DNA from: Haplomitrium mnioides
Lineage: Eukaryota > Marchantiophyta > Haplomitriopsida > Calobryales
Assembly: GCA_049999725.1 (NCBI GenBank)
Contig: JBNGIS010019965.1
Span: 1 to 46,459 of the forward strand
Direction of reading: 5' to 3'
Length of the DNA: 46,459 nt
The notes beneath the pieces were generated by a model. That model was given only the letters and a program-made list of their open reading frames with translations. It ran no database searches and had not been told where the DNA came from. Below, piece after piece: positions 32,498-42,250 of the stretch (positions are counted from its first letter, which is position 1; each line of letters starts with the position of its first letter). The position numbers and the translations under genes are program-made.

Positions 32498-34933
32498 CCT
32501 ATTCCTCCTTTAGGCCTTTACCCCCAAAGGAGCCACTTCAAAAGAATGGGGCAACATATCGGGCCTCATGTTCTTTTGTGAGATGGCTCCACATCCAAGT
32601 TATCTCGTTCAGGTCTTAAGGAATCTCAACTTCACCTTGCAAACCTTTCCAACTATCAACAATCACTTCAAAGACCAATCTAGCTTATTAACACACACAT
32701 CCGAAGTACATCTGGTTTACAATCCGAAGTATATTTCTAGGATTCCAGAATGGGCCAAGACACTTTGCTTACAAAATGGACTCAAGGTTCCACACACAAA
32801 ATACAAAGAGCATGGCTACGACTCTGTCTCACTCTAAGTGGTGCCTTCCTTGGTCCATATCAAGTTGAAATCCTATTTTTCTTTGAATCCAAAGTACTTT
32901 TCAGGAATCCCAAAAGAGACAAATCTATCACACACACACACACACACTTCATTTCACCACATACATTCTGATTCCTGAGCGACCTCAATGCCACATGCTC
33001 TAACACTCAACAACAGACTTCGCCACTCTTCCATAGCAGTTCCTCACTCCTTCATCATCTCACCCACACACCTTATGCAGATAGGTTTTCAACTTCCCTC
33101 GCAAGAAGCCCTGAATTTACTTCCTCAAGCTCAGAAGAGGATTTCTTTAACTTCCACCTCTGGAAGACAGTCCTCTCGACTGCTGGCCAACCCGCTCCAC
33201 CCCAAACCTCGACTAGATCTTCTGCATAGTGCGCGGGCACTAATGCAGCCACTCCTCTCTTGGCTCCACTTGAGAGTTAAGACCAAAAATGCACTCCGAG
33301 TGTTCCTGGGATTGATGCTCCTACACAGACAACGTTGAGACAACCCCAAGATCCCCCTTTGGTAGCCTCTCTTGAATTTACGACCGAAAGATTTCCCTTC
33401 CTCTAAAAGTGTCGATCCACCTCCGAATGTTGGTCCACTTGCAGGGATGAGTGCACTTGGATCGCTTGAGCCTCTAAAGCTCCCTATCCAGCGATTCTTA
33501 GCGCCCTTCCAACCCACCTCCACCCCTGCCAGCCCTCCTGCACGAGTCCACTCGCTCCAAGTAAAGCCTCAATGGAAATCTCTCCTCCCTCCCTCACTGC
33601 GTCTTCTTGTCCGAGATAGTTTTCACACACCTCTCATTAGCATCAACCCTTCAAACGTCAAAGCGAGCCAACCTATACTCCCCTGCGTACCCTTCCAAAG
33701 TGTTTCTTATTTCCCCCCTGTTTTGGTCATTATTTAGTTGGTAACGATTTCTTGATGCGATGACACCTATCTGTACAATCCAAAATCTGATCTGAAGAGG
33801 TACGATCCGAAGTTGATCCGAAGAGTCTAAGATTGATCCGAAGTAGGCTGTTACAAAGCTGACCGAGGACTGGTCTAAAGTGCTCTATTCCGAAGTTGGC
33901 CAAGGACTGGTCCGAAGTCATTCCAAAGTTGACCGAAGTTTGGTCTGAAGTCATTCTGAAGTTGACTCAGAACTAGTCCGAAGTCATTCCAAAGTTGACC
34001 GAGGACTGGTCCGAAGTCATTTCAAAGTTGATCGAGTACTGGTCCAAAGTCATTCCGAAGTTGACCAACGACTGGTCCAAAGTCACTCCAAAGTTGATCG
34101 AGGACTGGTTCGAAGTCATTTTGAAGTTAATCGAGGACTGGTCCGAAGTCATTCCAAAGTTGATCCAGGACTAGTCCGAAGTCATTCTGAAGTTGACCGA
34201 ATTTCAAAGGGCGCCATCCGCCGCCATTTTCAAAGGGGAAGTTGGATCGCCACATTTGATCGAAACATCAAACTGAGGATCCCGGCTCCGAAGTTGACTT
34301 GACCCAATAAGGCTCTTCCTGACGCATTCCTTTCGAGGGTATTCCAACACCCCTCGATTCTTACTACAAAATTCTCCCAAAGTAGTCGTTCGAAGGCCGA
34401 AGTGGGTTCAGACCCTGGTGAAGCATGTCAACGCCTAGGGGAACAAAGCGTCCCGCAATCCCTGGTGTCGTTGCTACTTTATGAGAGTTAGTGCATTCTC
34501 CTTGCTTCTCCCAATCCTTTGCTTTTGGCATGCTGGAGCACCTTCCATTTCTCTCGCTTTTGCTTCTGAATGTTGTCCCAAACATAATTATGGAGCCCTT
34601 TGCTTTACCTGAAGCCCCTCTCTTCTAGCCTTGAATCGTCGATCCTGGTCTGTTTCCCTGATCTTCCTCACCCGGTCCTCCATCTCCCTTCTGGTGCTAA
34701 CAGAGCTCTTCCTTCCATCTTTGGGCAAATACCTCTAGCGAGTATCCCGTTCTTCCCTATCTTGGTCTTGATTCCACTCTTCGGATCGGATTGGTAGGCG
34801 ATCTACTCTTACTTACTGATACGAGATGTTTTGCTGCTTCTGAAGTATCTGAACACCTAAGAGTGAGGAAATGGTCCAATGCTGCTTTTGATTTCCAGGA
34901 ACCTTCATTAGCACCTCATGTCACTGGCTAACA
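32498..34933 (-). repeat. Gypsy-2 5' LTR (~2436 bp, inner end truncated)
   Basis: Parallel to 25479-27296. The outer edge (TGTTAGCC in element sense, 34933) is intact next to target copy CTATT. The inner edge lacks a clear CA end and merges with gag. Contains an uninterrupted CA tract near 32928-32948, a second 33-bp minisatellite (about 33840-34205) and ~505 bp (34213-34718) absent from the other LTR. No coding content recognised. Confidence 0.88.
33840..34205. repeat. 33-bp minisatellite in Gypsy-2 5' LTR
   Basis: About 11 degenerate units of the same GAAGTTGACCGAGGACTGG-type repeat as 26645-27065. Unit order and unit sequences differ between the two LTRs, so the arrays have diverged since insertion. 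Confidence 0.9.
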
Positions 34934-34938
34934 CTATT

Positions 34939-34958
34939 CAAGCTTCGAGAAGCTTTTG
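34939..34958 (+). pseudogene. End of the ParB-N exon, beyond Gypsy-2
   Basis: Twenty bases separate the target-site copy CTATT (34934-34938) from a strong donor (TTTTG then GTAAGT at 34959). Reading from 25478, the frame that ends TAT-T continues here without a break and finishes on a complete codon at the donor. This is the main evidence that the ParB-N half and the methyltransferase half are one gene. Confidence 0.65.
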
Positions 34959-35511
34959 GTAAGTTATTCTTTTTTACATCACATTCATTTCTAGGGAGTT
35001 GGAGTGAGTTTATTTTAAGTTGACCTTTGTTTTCACAAAAAAAGTTTAGAATCCATGCACACATGGACTGCAAAGTCCCTGCTTGTAGGGAATGCGAAGT
35101 CACACATGGAATTTGCAGTCAAAGCGCGAAAGGACTTCATAGTCCAGGCATGCTGGGATAGCAAAGTCCATGCGTGCATGGACTTTGAAGTCTAAGCACG
35201 ACTAGACTTTGCAGTCCAAGCGCACTTTGACAGCAAAGTCATTACGCCCTTGGACTTCAAAGTCCCTACGCAATTGGACTTTGTTGTCCCTCCATGCTTG
35301 AACTGCGAAGTCTAGTCGCGCTTAGACTTCGAAGTCCATGCAGGCATAGACTTTGCAGTCCAATTGCGCAGGTAATGCAAAGTCCCTACTCGTCTGAACT
35401 TTGCAATCCAAGCATGCAAGACTACAAAGTCATTGTGCACTTGGAATGCGGGCTTGAAATTGAGTGTCCCTCTCTAGTATATAATTTTTTTTCTCCCTAT
35501 AATGTTTTCAG
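34959..35511 (+). repeat. Intron 2 of ParB-methylase gene, with the palindromic tandem repeat
   Basis: GTAAGT at 34959 and ATGTTTTCAG ending at 35511 (an alternative acceptor is GCAAG at 35527). From about 35045 to 35440 it holds about 16 degenerate units of a 24-bp repeat of the form GACTTTGAAGTCCATGCGTG, including the exact 20-mer AGTCCATGCGTGCATGGACT at 35165-35184 also found in intron 1. Spacer bases between palindromes differ (TTGCA here, CTCCCA in intron 1), so the palindrome is the better conserved part. Confidence 0.8.
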
Positions 35512-36083
35512 TTTTTTTTTTTGCAAGGGGACAAAACTTTCAAGTGTCAACTGGCTCAAAAATTGACAACAGCTGCAAAAAGTTGAAAAAGATCAGGGGT
35601 TGAAGAAGCCCCAAAAGATTAAGACTAGCCTCCCACTCTTGTTTCCTATCCTCCAGCTTTCCTTCTTCATTGCCAAAAGGCTAGAGAGTGGAAATCAAGG
35701 CAACAAAGCAGTGCTACATCTCTTACAATTGCAGGAGTTGTGAGAGACGAGGATGAGGAATTAATGTCCTATATTGATGGTCTCAATGTAGCATTTTACC
35801 AAGTCCACGGGGAGGCCAACGCTCAATAGTTGAAGAGCTTGGTGAAACCTAGGAGTTTCACTTTGGCTATTGCAAACATTCCTTATAGTTACAACCTTAA
35901 GAAATATAAGCATGACGATTCTGAACCATTTTCAAAAGATGACATTTTTGACATGGTTTCATCTTTTGCAGCAATAACAACATCAAATTTTTGGTCTTTT
36001 GTTATTATACACTTGTCACAACAGTTTGGCATCGTTGAGGATGCCCTTTCGGAATTTTGTTGTGCAATCGACCACGACATCTC
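35512..36083 (+). pseudogene. ParB-methylase gene, exon with methyltransferase motif IV
   Basis: After a damaged start (TGA near 35567 and a frame change near 35720), the frame at 35730-36083 reads VVRDEDEELMSYIDGLNVAF, then FTLAIANIPYSYNL (about 35860-35901). ANIPY stands where amino-methyltransferases have D/N/S-P-P-Y (motif IV, catalytic), with Ile in place of the first Pro. Next come FSKDDIFDMVSSFAAITTSNFW and the strand FVIIHLSQQFG. A TAG occurs at 35827-35829. Exon end: GT at 36084 (CTC then GTAAGT). The product would be a DNA N6-adenine or N4-cytosine methyltransferase; target base cannot be told. Confidence 0.6.
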
Positions 36084-36190
36084 GTAAGTTGTTCTTTGAT
36101 TTTTTTAGTTTTTAATTTCTCATTTTTACTTTTCTCGCACTTTGTTTACAATGTTCAATTTGTTTATTTTTCCTTTTACAAGGACAAGAG
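36084..36190 (+). other. Intron 3 of ParB-methylase gene
   Basis: Starts GTAAGTTG. It is T-rich and ends at one of two AG sites, 36181-36182 or 36189-36190. Only the second keeps the following conserved HHSGGPRIAHADKYW in frame with the previous exon. Confidence 0.5.
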
Positions 36191-36814
36191 CAACATTCAT
36201 CATTCTGGTGGTCCTAGAATCGCACATGCCGACAAATATTGGACTATGGGCTACTAGATGAAAGAAGAGAAGAGAAGCATGAGGTTTTTTAATTTGCAGC
36301 CTACTTCTACGACTAGACTTCCTCTGCAAATCATCCGTAGTGTTTTTAGTTGTCATGCGGTTTCTGCCAAACTTAAACACCCAAGAGATGATGTTCCTGT
36401 CAATGTTTATCAAAAGCCACAAACGCTTTACAATTTTTTTTCATCAACCATTTGTCAATAGAGCAGAATTGGATCATTGATCTTTGCTCTAGGTCAGGCA
36501 TAGGTCTTGACTGTGCTTTAAAGCTGATGCAAAATTGCATCGCAGTAGAATATGATAGACGTCAGTGTATCTACATTCCTCAAAGGGTTTTGGAGATGGT
36601 TTCCTTGCCATCCGATGTGGCTGAGTCACAGATAGTTTGTGCATACCATAAGGAACCTGTTCCTCCTGGTACTGCAGATACTACTAGTGATTTTGTTGCA
36701 ATATCTAGGACTAGGAAGTTTCGATAGAGCTCTCTAGCGACTACAGATGCTCAACCTTTGGATTTAGATGAGACAATTCCTCCCGAGGAGGATAGAGCCC
36801 GATCATCTGTTTGA
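36191..36814 (+). pseudogene. ParB-methylase gene, last exon with methyltransferase motifs X and I
   Basis: Encodes HHSGGPRIAHADKYWTMGY, a TAG (36255-36257), then NLQPTSTTRLPLQ, VNVYQKPQTLYNFF (motif X-like lead-in), and WIIDLCSRSGIGLDCALKL..NCIAVEYD (about 36470-36560), the SAM-binding motif I with its acidic residue at the end of strand 2. Order IV then X then I is the circularly permuted beta-class arrangement. A T8 run at 36432-36440 looks one base short and shifts the frame between motifs X and I. A TAG at 36725 precedes the likely natural stop TGA at 36812-36814. Length and spacing fit a ~200-residue methyltransferase domain at the C-terminus. Confidence 0.62.
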
Positions 36815-36929
36815 ACAAATTGTTTTTATAGTAAAGTATTTTTTTACAAAGTTTTATTTGCCAAAGTTTTAACTTGTTGCACTCTCAATCCATTTCAAGT
36901 CTTTTCAATCACGATTCAGTTGTCGATTT
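36815..36929. other. 3' flank of ParB-methylase gene, no gene seen
   Basis: AT-rich non-coding DNA after the stop codon, up to the truncated Copia-2 edge. I compared it with 2641-2760 for terminal inverted repeats of the host locus and saw none. Confidence 0.5.
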
Positions 36930-36932
36930 TCC

Positions 36933-38951
36933 AGAGTTGAGTAGTTGGTATAGTGTAGAAAAAGTTGTGAAGACTAATGTAGAGAAAGAAGAAGTGGAGG
37001 AAAAATTAGCAAATCAAGAATTACAACCACAAATGCTGAGTGGACTAGGAGAGAGTTCAAACACTCTATCTAAGAGTGTTAATCTATGGTCAAAAAGATT
37101 GAGGTCAAGTTCACCAAATGTATCATTTGGAAGTGCTGAAAGTAAGACAAGTTCAGCAAAGTGAAAGGAAAAGGTGGATCAACAAATGGATGCAAGTCAC
37201 TCAAGTGATGGTGAAGAGGTTGATATAACCACTTTGCAAACACGTGGTGTGCAAAGGATGCGGGATGAGGTACGCAAATCTACACGTATAAAATATCATG
37301 TAAAGAGGTTGAGTTATGATAGCTTTTCTACACGTTATTATGCATATATGGTGAAAGTTATATAGGATGTAGAACCCATTTGTTATTAGGATGAAATTGG
37401 CATACCTGAATGGGAGTTAGCTATGGATGAAGAAGTGAATGCACTTGATGAAAATGAGACTTGGAAGCTAACACAACTACTGGATGGAAAGAAAGAAATT
37501 GGTTGTAAATAGGTGGGTTTACAAAATAAAGCATAATGCAAATGGTTTGATAAGCAGATACAAGGCTAGATTGGTAGCCAAAGGATATACTGAGACATAT
37601 GGGATAGATTTTGATGAAACATTCAATCGTGTTGCAAAAATGTTGACTGTGAGAAGTGTGATTGTTGACTATGAGAACTGTGGTTGCTATGGTAGCTACT
37701 AAGAGATGGGATTTACATCATATTGATATAAAGAATGCTTTTTTGAAAGGAGAGTTACATGAAGAAGTGTATATGGAGCATCCACATGGATATGTACATA
37801 ATGAGTTTCCAAATTATGTATGCAAGTTGAAGAAAGCTTTATATAGATTGAAGCAAGCACCCTCAGCATGGACATACAGAATAAGCAACTTCTTACAAAG
37901 TATTGGATTTGTGATCAGCGAGGAAGATTGAGTATTGAATTTGATATCACCTATGCAGATTACTCTATGTAACGAATACAAGTTTGGTCATCATAGTGAT
38001 ATATGTTTATGATCTGATTATGATATATGTTGATGATATGATTATTACAGGTGATGATAAGCTGCAGATTGCAAATGTTAAGAAGAGGTTTGGAGTGGAA
38101 TTTGATATGAAAGATTTGGGAGAACCGATGTACTTCTTGGGCATAGAAGTAATAAGAACACAACAAGTTATTTGGTTGCTTCAACGGAAGTATTTTCTAG
38201 ATATGTTACAGAAATACAATATGATAGTATGACAACATGTAAGCCTATTTCTACTTTGCTTAAGCATAATGCAAAGTTAAGAGCTGATTTGGGAGATGAA
38301 TCAAAGGATCCAACTATATATTGGAAAAATTTTGGAAGTTTGATTTATACCACCATGACAAGACCAGATATGTCTCATGATGTGGGAATACTTAGTCAGT
38401 TCATGCAGGTGTCAAGAAAGCCACATTTAGATGCGGCAAGGAGAGCATTATGTTACTAAAAAAGCACATTGAATTATGGTTTATTTTATGCATATGGAGC
38501 TGAAGCAAAATTGTTTGGATATATTGATGTAGATTGGGTTGGATATACATATGACAAGAGATCTACAAGTGGTTATGTTTTCAGTATTGGAGGTGGTGCA
38601 GCGAGTTGGAGTAGTAAGAAGCAAACCACTGTTGCTTTGTCAATCACATAGGCAGAGTATAGAAGAGCAGCAATGGCTACATGTGAGATAGCTTGGTTAC
38701 GCAAGCTATTGTCTGATTTAGGACATGATGTGCAAGAGCGTGTGACTTTGACAACCAGAAAGCAATCCGGTGTTTCATGCAAGGACCAAACACATTGAGG
38801 TTCATTACCACTACATACAAGAGAAGGTATCTGAAGGTGAGATTGATTTGGAGTATGTGAATACATATGAGCAAGTAGATGATATTTTTGCAAAGTCAAT
38901 AGATGCAAAGAAGCAACATAAGCTTGAGGGGGAGTGTTTGACATTAGCTTG
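36933..38951 (+). pseudogene. Copia-2 RT and RNase H remnant
   Basis: RT segments in order: [78 protein letters not shown], and YVDDMIITGDD with both catalytic Asp intact (about 38026-38058). RNase H: GYIDVDWVGYTYD, SSKK, and KHIEVHYHYIQ. There are at least nine stops or frame changes. Just before YVDD a short imperfect duplication (VIYVYDLIMIYVDD) adds extra codons. The CDN region of RNase H near 38750 has lost bases. Confidence 0.88.
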
Positions 38952-38965
38952 AGCTTGAGGGAGAG

Positions 38966-39184
38966 TGTTGAGATACCAAGCTAGATGTGTAGCCCGCGAG
39001 GATGATAGGTAGATCTTTAGTAAGTTTAAGTATAAGTATAGAGTATGTAGAGAGAAGAAGAGAAAGATCTAAGAGAGTGAACTTCGCCTTGCCACCAGCC
39101 TCTTTCACTTTTGTAAATTCATTTTGTTTAATAAGATCTCTCTCATATTTGCCTCCAACTAATTGTCTCCTGGATTTCTTTACA
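38966..39184 (+). repeat. Copia-2 3' LTR (219 bp)
   Basis: Starts TGTTGAGATACCAAGC right after the purine tract and ends GATTTCTTTACA, matching the ends of the Copia-1 LTR (TGTTGAAATACC...GATTTCTTTACA). The interior differs considerably. Confidence 0.85.
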
Positions 39185-40292
39185 GGCTATGCTGCAAGCA
39201 CATGAGGTGGAACAAGAGATCCACCTAAGAAACAGCTTCAGCTTGGGAACTATACACATCCTGCAGACATACAGTGATTGTAATATGCTTTTCTACGGTC
39301 AGACAGAAAATGAGAAAGTGCTTGGCACTGACTGCTAAGCTAGTCTTGAACCGGATGGTGAGTTTGTTGTGTACAATAGGATGCGTCAGGATCTAGAACA
39401 AAAGATGTGGTTCACCAATACTCCTAGGACAGGTGTTCCAGGCAGATATGTCGTGGATTTAGAACCTAAGATCAGGTTCAGCAATATTGCTTGGAAAGGT
39501 GTTCTAGGCAGATATGTTGTGGAAATCAAGGTTGATGCTACATGTTCTCATAGATTCTACTCTTAGAATCGATGGTGGATCATCACCTACTCAAATTCAA
39601 AAGAGAGATAACTGCATCTACTAATTTAGACAGTGCTTGATCAATGTTGAGGTGATGTCCCAAAAGTGCACCCCTGAAATCAGTTTTTTGATCGAGCCTT
39701 CTCATAATTTCAACCGCGAGAAACTTCAAAATAAATTCTGGAAGCATCTATTCATTGATCCAAGCTATAGAGTCAATCGTAGATCGTCATCTGAAAGAGA
39801 TTGTTGCATCTGTTGTTCAGACGATGCTTGGTCCAATTTATGTGATGCTCACAATGTTTGTTCTTGCATTCCTTTATTTCTTATTTATCATAAAGCAACT
39901 TTTTGTTCAAAACATCTCCCACTCATGTGTTTGTTCTCATAGTTACTACAAAGCTCTTGAAAACTTTTTCTTTCCTCAAAGATTTGTAAGAGAAGACGGC
40001 ACCCACTGTTGGCAGAGATCCACAATATGTATCGTTAGCTGAATTGAAAGTGTGGGCCAGATGGTGAATTGAGCTGCAGATGTTTTCTCAATCTTCTCAA
40101 TCTTAAGAGCTGATTCATTCATTTGAACCAAGAGGAAAATTATTGGTCCGAGTGAGCCAAATTCTAAATTTCAATTGTAACATCATACAATTCCTCATTG
40201 GCGGTGAGTAACTACTCATCACCTTCATTGTATGCATGAGCCATAATGCCCACAACCATGTCTACGTGTTTTCTCAAGAAGAATCTTGCCGA
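39185..40292. other. Unassigned region with a two-copy 66-bp repeat
   Basis: No known protein. At 39390-39521 two 66-bp units stand in tandem, each encoding an in-frame 22-residue unit ending in GRYVV (one with GVPGRYVV, one with GVLGRYVV), so this may be a fragment of a repeat protein. Weak open frames at 39637-40042 include a hydrophobic stretch (LTMFVLAFLYFLFII) that could be a membrane segment, but nothing supports a gene. Confidence 0.4.
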
Positions 40293-40592
40293 TGTTGTAG
40301 TGCAATGCGTAACAAACATGCAATGTGTTGACTCATTAGCTCATACAACAAAAGGTGATAGGAAATTCTTCACTTCTTCTTCTCTTCTTCTCAAGCTCTC
40401 GTCCTTCTCTCCAATCTCAATAATAATTATCATGAATAATCATGCAATGTGTTAATCAACATATGTTTAAGTTAACTTAATCCTAGGTTAGGGTTAACCT
40501 AACATAGTTACTAATCATAGATTAGTACTCTAATCCTACGTTAAGTAATATCCTTTTATACTTCTAAATATGTTACTAAAAGTACTCTAACA
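40293..40592 (-). repeat. Copia-3 3' LTR (300 bp)
   Basis: Starts TGTTGTAGTGCAATG and ends AGTACTCTAACA in plus reading. Pairs with 45634-45933. The adjacent purine tract on the minus strand fixes it as the 3' LTR. Confidence 0.93.
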
Positions 40593-41023
40593 CTCCCCCT
40601 TGGTTACAATATGGGAATGTTGTAAACAATTGTAACATATAGAAAATCATAAGATGAAGATAAGAGGCTCCAAGTCCCCTCATAAAATCCATATGAAACG
40701 ATAATGATGTTGCCTCATTAAAACCCTCTCATACTCCTTCAAGTCAAAGAGTACAACCATCATGATCAATGGATAAAAATATGTGAAAAATAATGAAATA
40801 TTGCAATATAAAAGATAAAGTATATAGCTATAGGCCAAGAAAATTTGCATAAGAGCAGAATATAAGGAGACATAATAATGATGATCATATGGAGAAAATA
40901 AGAATACGCTGCCAGTAGAGAAGATATAATCACCGAATCAATATAAAAGATAGAGATAATTGAAGATAGAGATGTATATCATAAAAGACTGGATAATCGG
41001 CGAAGTCCAATAAGATCGCAATG
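40593..41023 (-). other. Copia-3 3' untranslated region
   Basis: AT-rich, no open frame of note. It lies between the end of RNase H and the LTR. The purine tract is at the left edge. Confidence 0.6.
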
Positions 41024-42250
41024 TCATCTATGCAGCGCCAAAGGTAAAGCCTTTGTAAAAAGATCAACAATATTGTCTCTCTTGGCAATCAACTGCACAG
41101 ATATCGTGTCATCTTGCTGCTCATGCGTAAAGAAAAATTTTGGTGCGATGTGTTTAATACGATCATTGTGGATAAAGCCCTGCAAAATCTGTGGTAAACA
41201 AGCCAAATTATCCTCATAGAGGACAGTAGGGTCAAATAAATAAGGAAGACCACAAGACTCATATATATGATCAATCATCCTACGTAAGTAAATGCATTCC
41301 TAACTCGCTTCATACAAAGCAATAATCTTTGCATGATTGGAAGATGTGCATGTCAAAGTCTGCTTAGTACTCTTCCAAGATATGGTTGTAGAGTCATAGA
41401 GGAATACATACCCTGTTTGGGATTTAGCATCATCAAGATCCAAAAGGTATCCTACATCCACATAACCGATTAGGATTTGATCAGTATGTCTTGGGAAATA
41501 TAGTCCCATGTCAATGGTGCCTTGTAAATATCTGAAAACTCTCTTGATTCCATTCCAATACCTAATGGTACGTTGCGAACTATGCCTGGCTAGCAAGTTC
41601 ACGGCAAAGGAAATATCAAGACGAGTTTGATTTGCCAAATACATAAGAGCTCCTATAGCGGAGAGATATGGAATCTCATATCCAACAATAGGCTCTATGT
41701 CATTCTTTTTATGGAATAGATCTTTATCTCTATCTAGTGATCTAATCTCTATAGGAGATGCGAGCGGATGAGATTTATCCATATTAAATTGTTTTAGAAC
41801 TTTCTTCGTATAAGTACTCTGATGGATCACAATTCCATTGTCAAAGTACTCAAACTAAAGTCCCAAGCAAAAGTCTATCCTACTAATGTCCCTTATGTCA
41901 AAAATCTTCTTGAGCATAGAAATAGTTTGCTCAAGGAGGGGTTAGTGTCCAAACAAGTTTATATCATCAATTTAAAGTGCGACAACAATAAATTGTTTGT
42001 CAACATTCTTGATTAATAAACTAGGTGCAATGTCATCATAGTGGAAACCTATAGCTATCATATCCTCTTTAAATCTGTGATACCAAATACGACCGCTTTG
42101 CTTAGGTCCATAAATAGATCTCATGATTTGGACAGCATATCCATCCTTGGCCAGAGGCATGGATTGATGCATATGAGGGACTATAGGTCCAATCTTCCTA
42201 TTTTGCATCACATGGACTAAAGGTCCAAGCCCAGTACTCCTCCTCTTGGG
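41024..42250 (-). pseudogene. Copia-3 RT (C-terminal half) and RNase H
   Basis: Running right to left: RT segments AVQIMRSIYGPKQSGRIWYHR (given here as its core YGPKQSG.IWYHR) and FHYDDIAPSLLIK; then YTKKVLKQFNMDKSHP, YLSAIGALMYLANQTRLDISFAVNLLARHSS, YWNGIKRVFRYLQGT, followed by RNase H (GYVDVGYLLDLDDAKSQTGYVF, SWKSTKQT, YEDNLACL, and KHIAPKFFFTHEQQ). The catalytic YVDD region near 41950-41975 is degraded. The upstream half of RT is missing. The lineage is the same plant Copia group as the plus-strand gag at 43341. Confidence 0.88.

Larger units (their letters stand above)
25479..34933 (-). mobile_element. Gypsy-2: Ty3/Gypsy retrotransposon inserted in the ParB-methylase gene
   Basis: Minus-strand element with exact 5-bp target duplication CTATT (25474-25478 and 34934-34938). 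The 3' LTR is 25479-27296 and the 5' LTR is about 32498-34933, both starting TGTTAGC in element sense. A purine tract (complement of 27297-27310, AATGGGGAGTTA) precedes the 3' LTR. Internal order, right to left, is gag, protease, RT, RNase H, integrase. The 5' LTR runs directly into the middle of gag at about 32497: the PBS, leader and N-terminal gag are missing. The LTRs differ by many substitutions and a ~505-bp indel, so it is old. All ORFs are broken. Confidence 0.92.
36930..39184 (+). mobile_element. Copia-2: 5'-truncated relative of Copia-1
   Basis: Plus-strand remnant that starts in the integrase/RT linker (ELSSWY.VEKVVKT) and runs through RT, RNase H, polypurine tract (GAGCTTGAGGGAGAG, 38951-38965) and a 3' LTR. 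It is clearly the same family as Copia-1, sharing linker text such as GESSNTLSKSV, but more decayed. No 5' LTR, gag, protease or integrase core is present, and no target duplication can be assigned. The truncation abuts the 3' flank of the ParB-methylase gene. Confidence 0.88.

Noticed and set aside
2641-36900. Terminal inverted repeats bounding the ParB-methylase/DUF7869-like locus
   Set aside because: Comparison of 2641-2760 with the reverse complement of 36815-36900 gave no convincing match; the right end is probably lost under the Copia-2 truncation.
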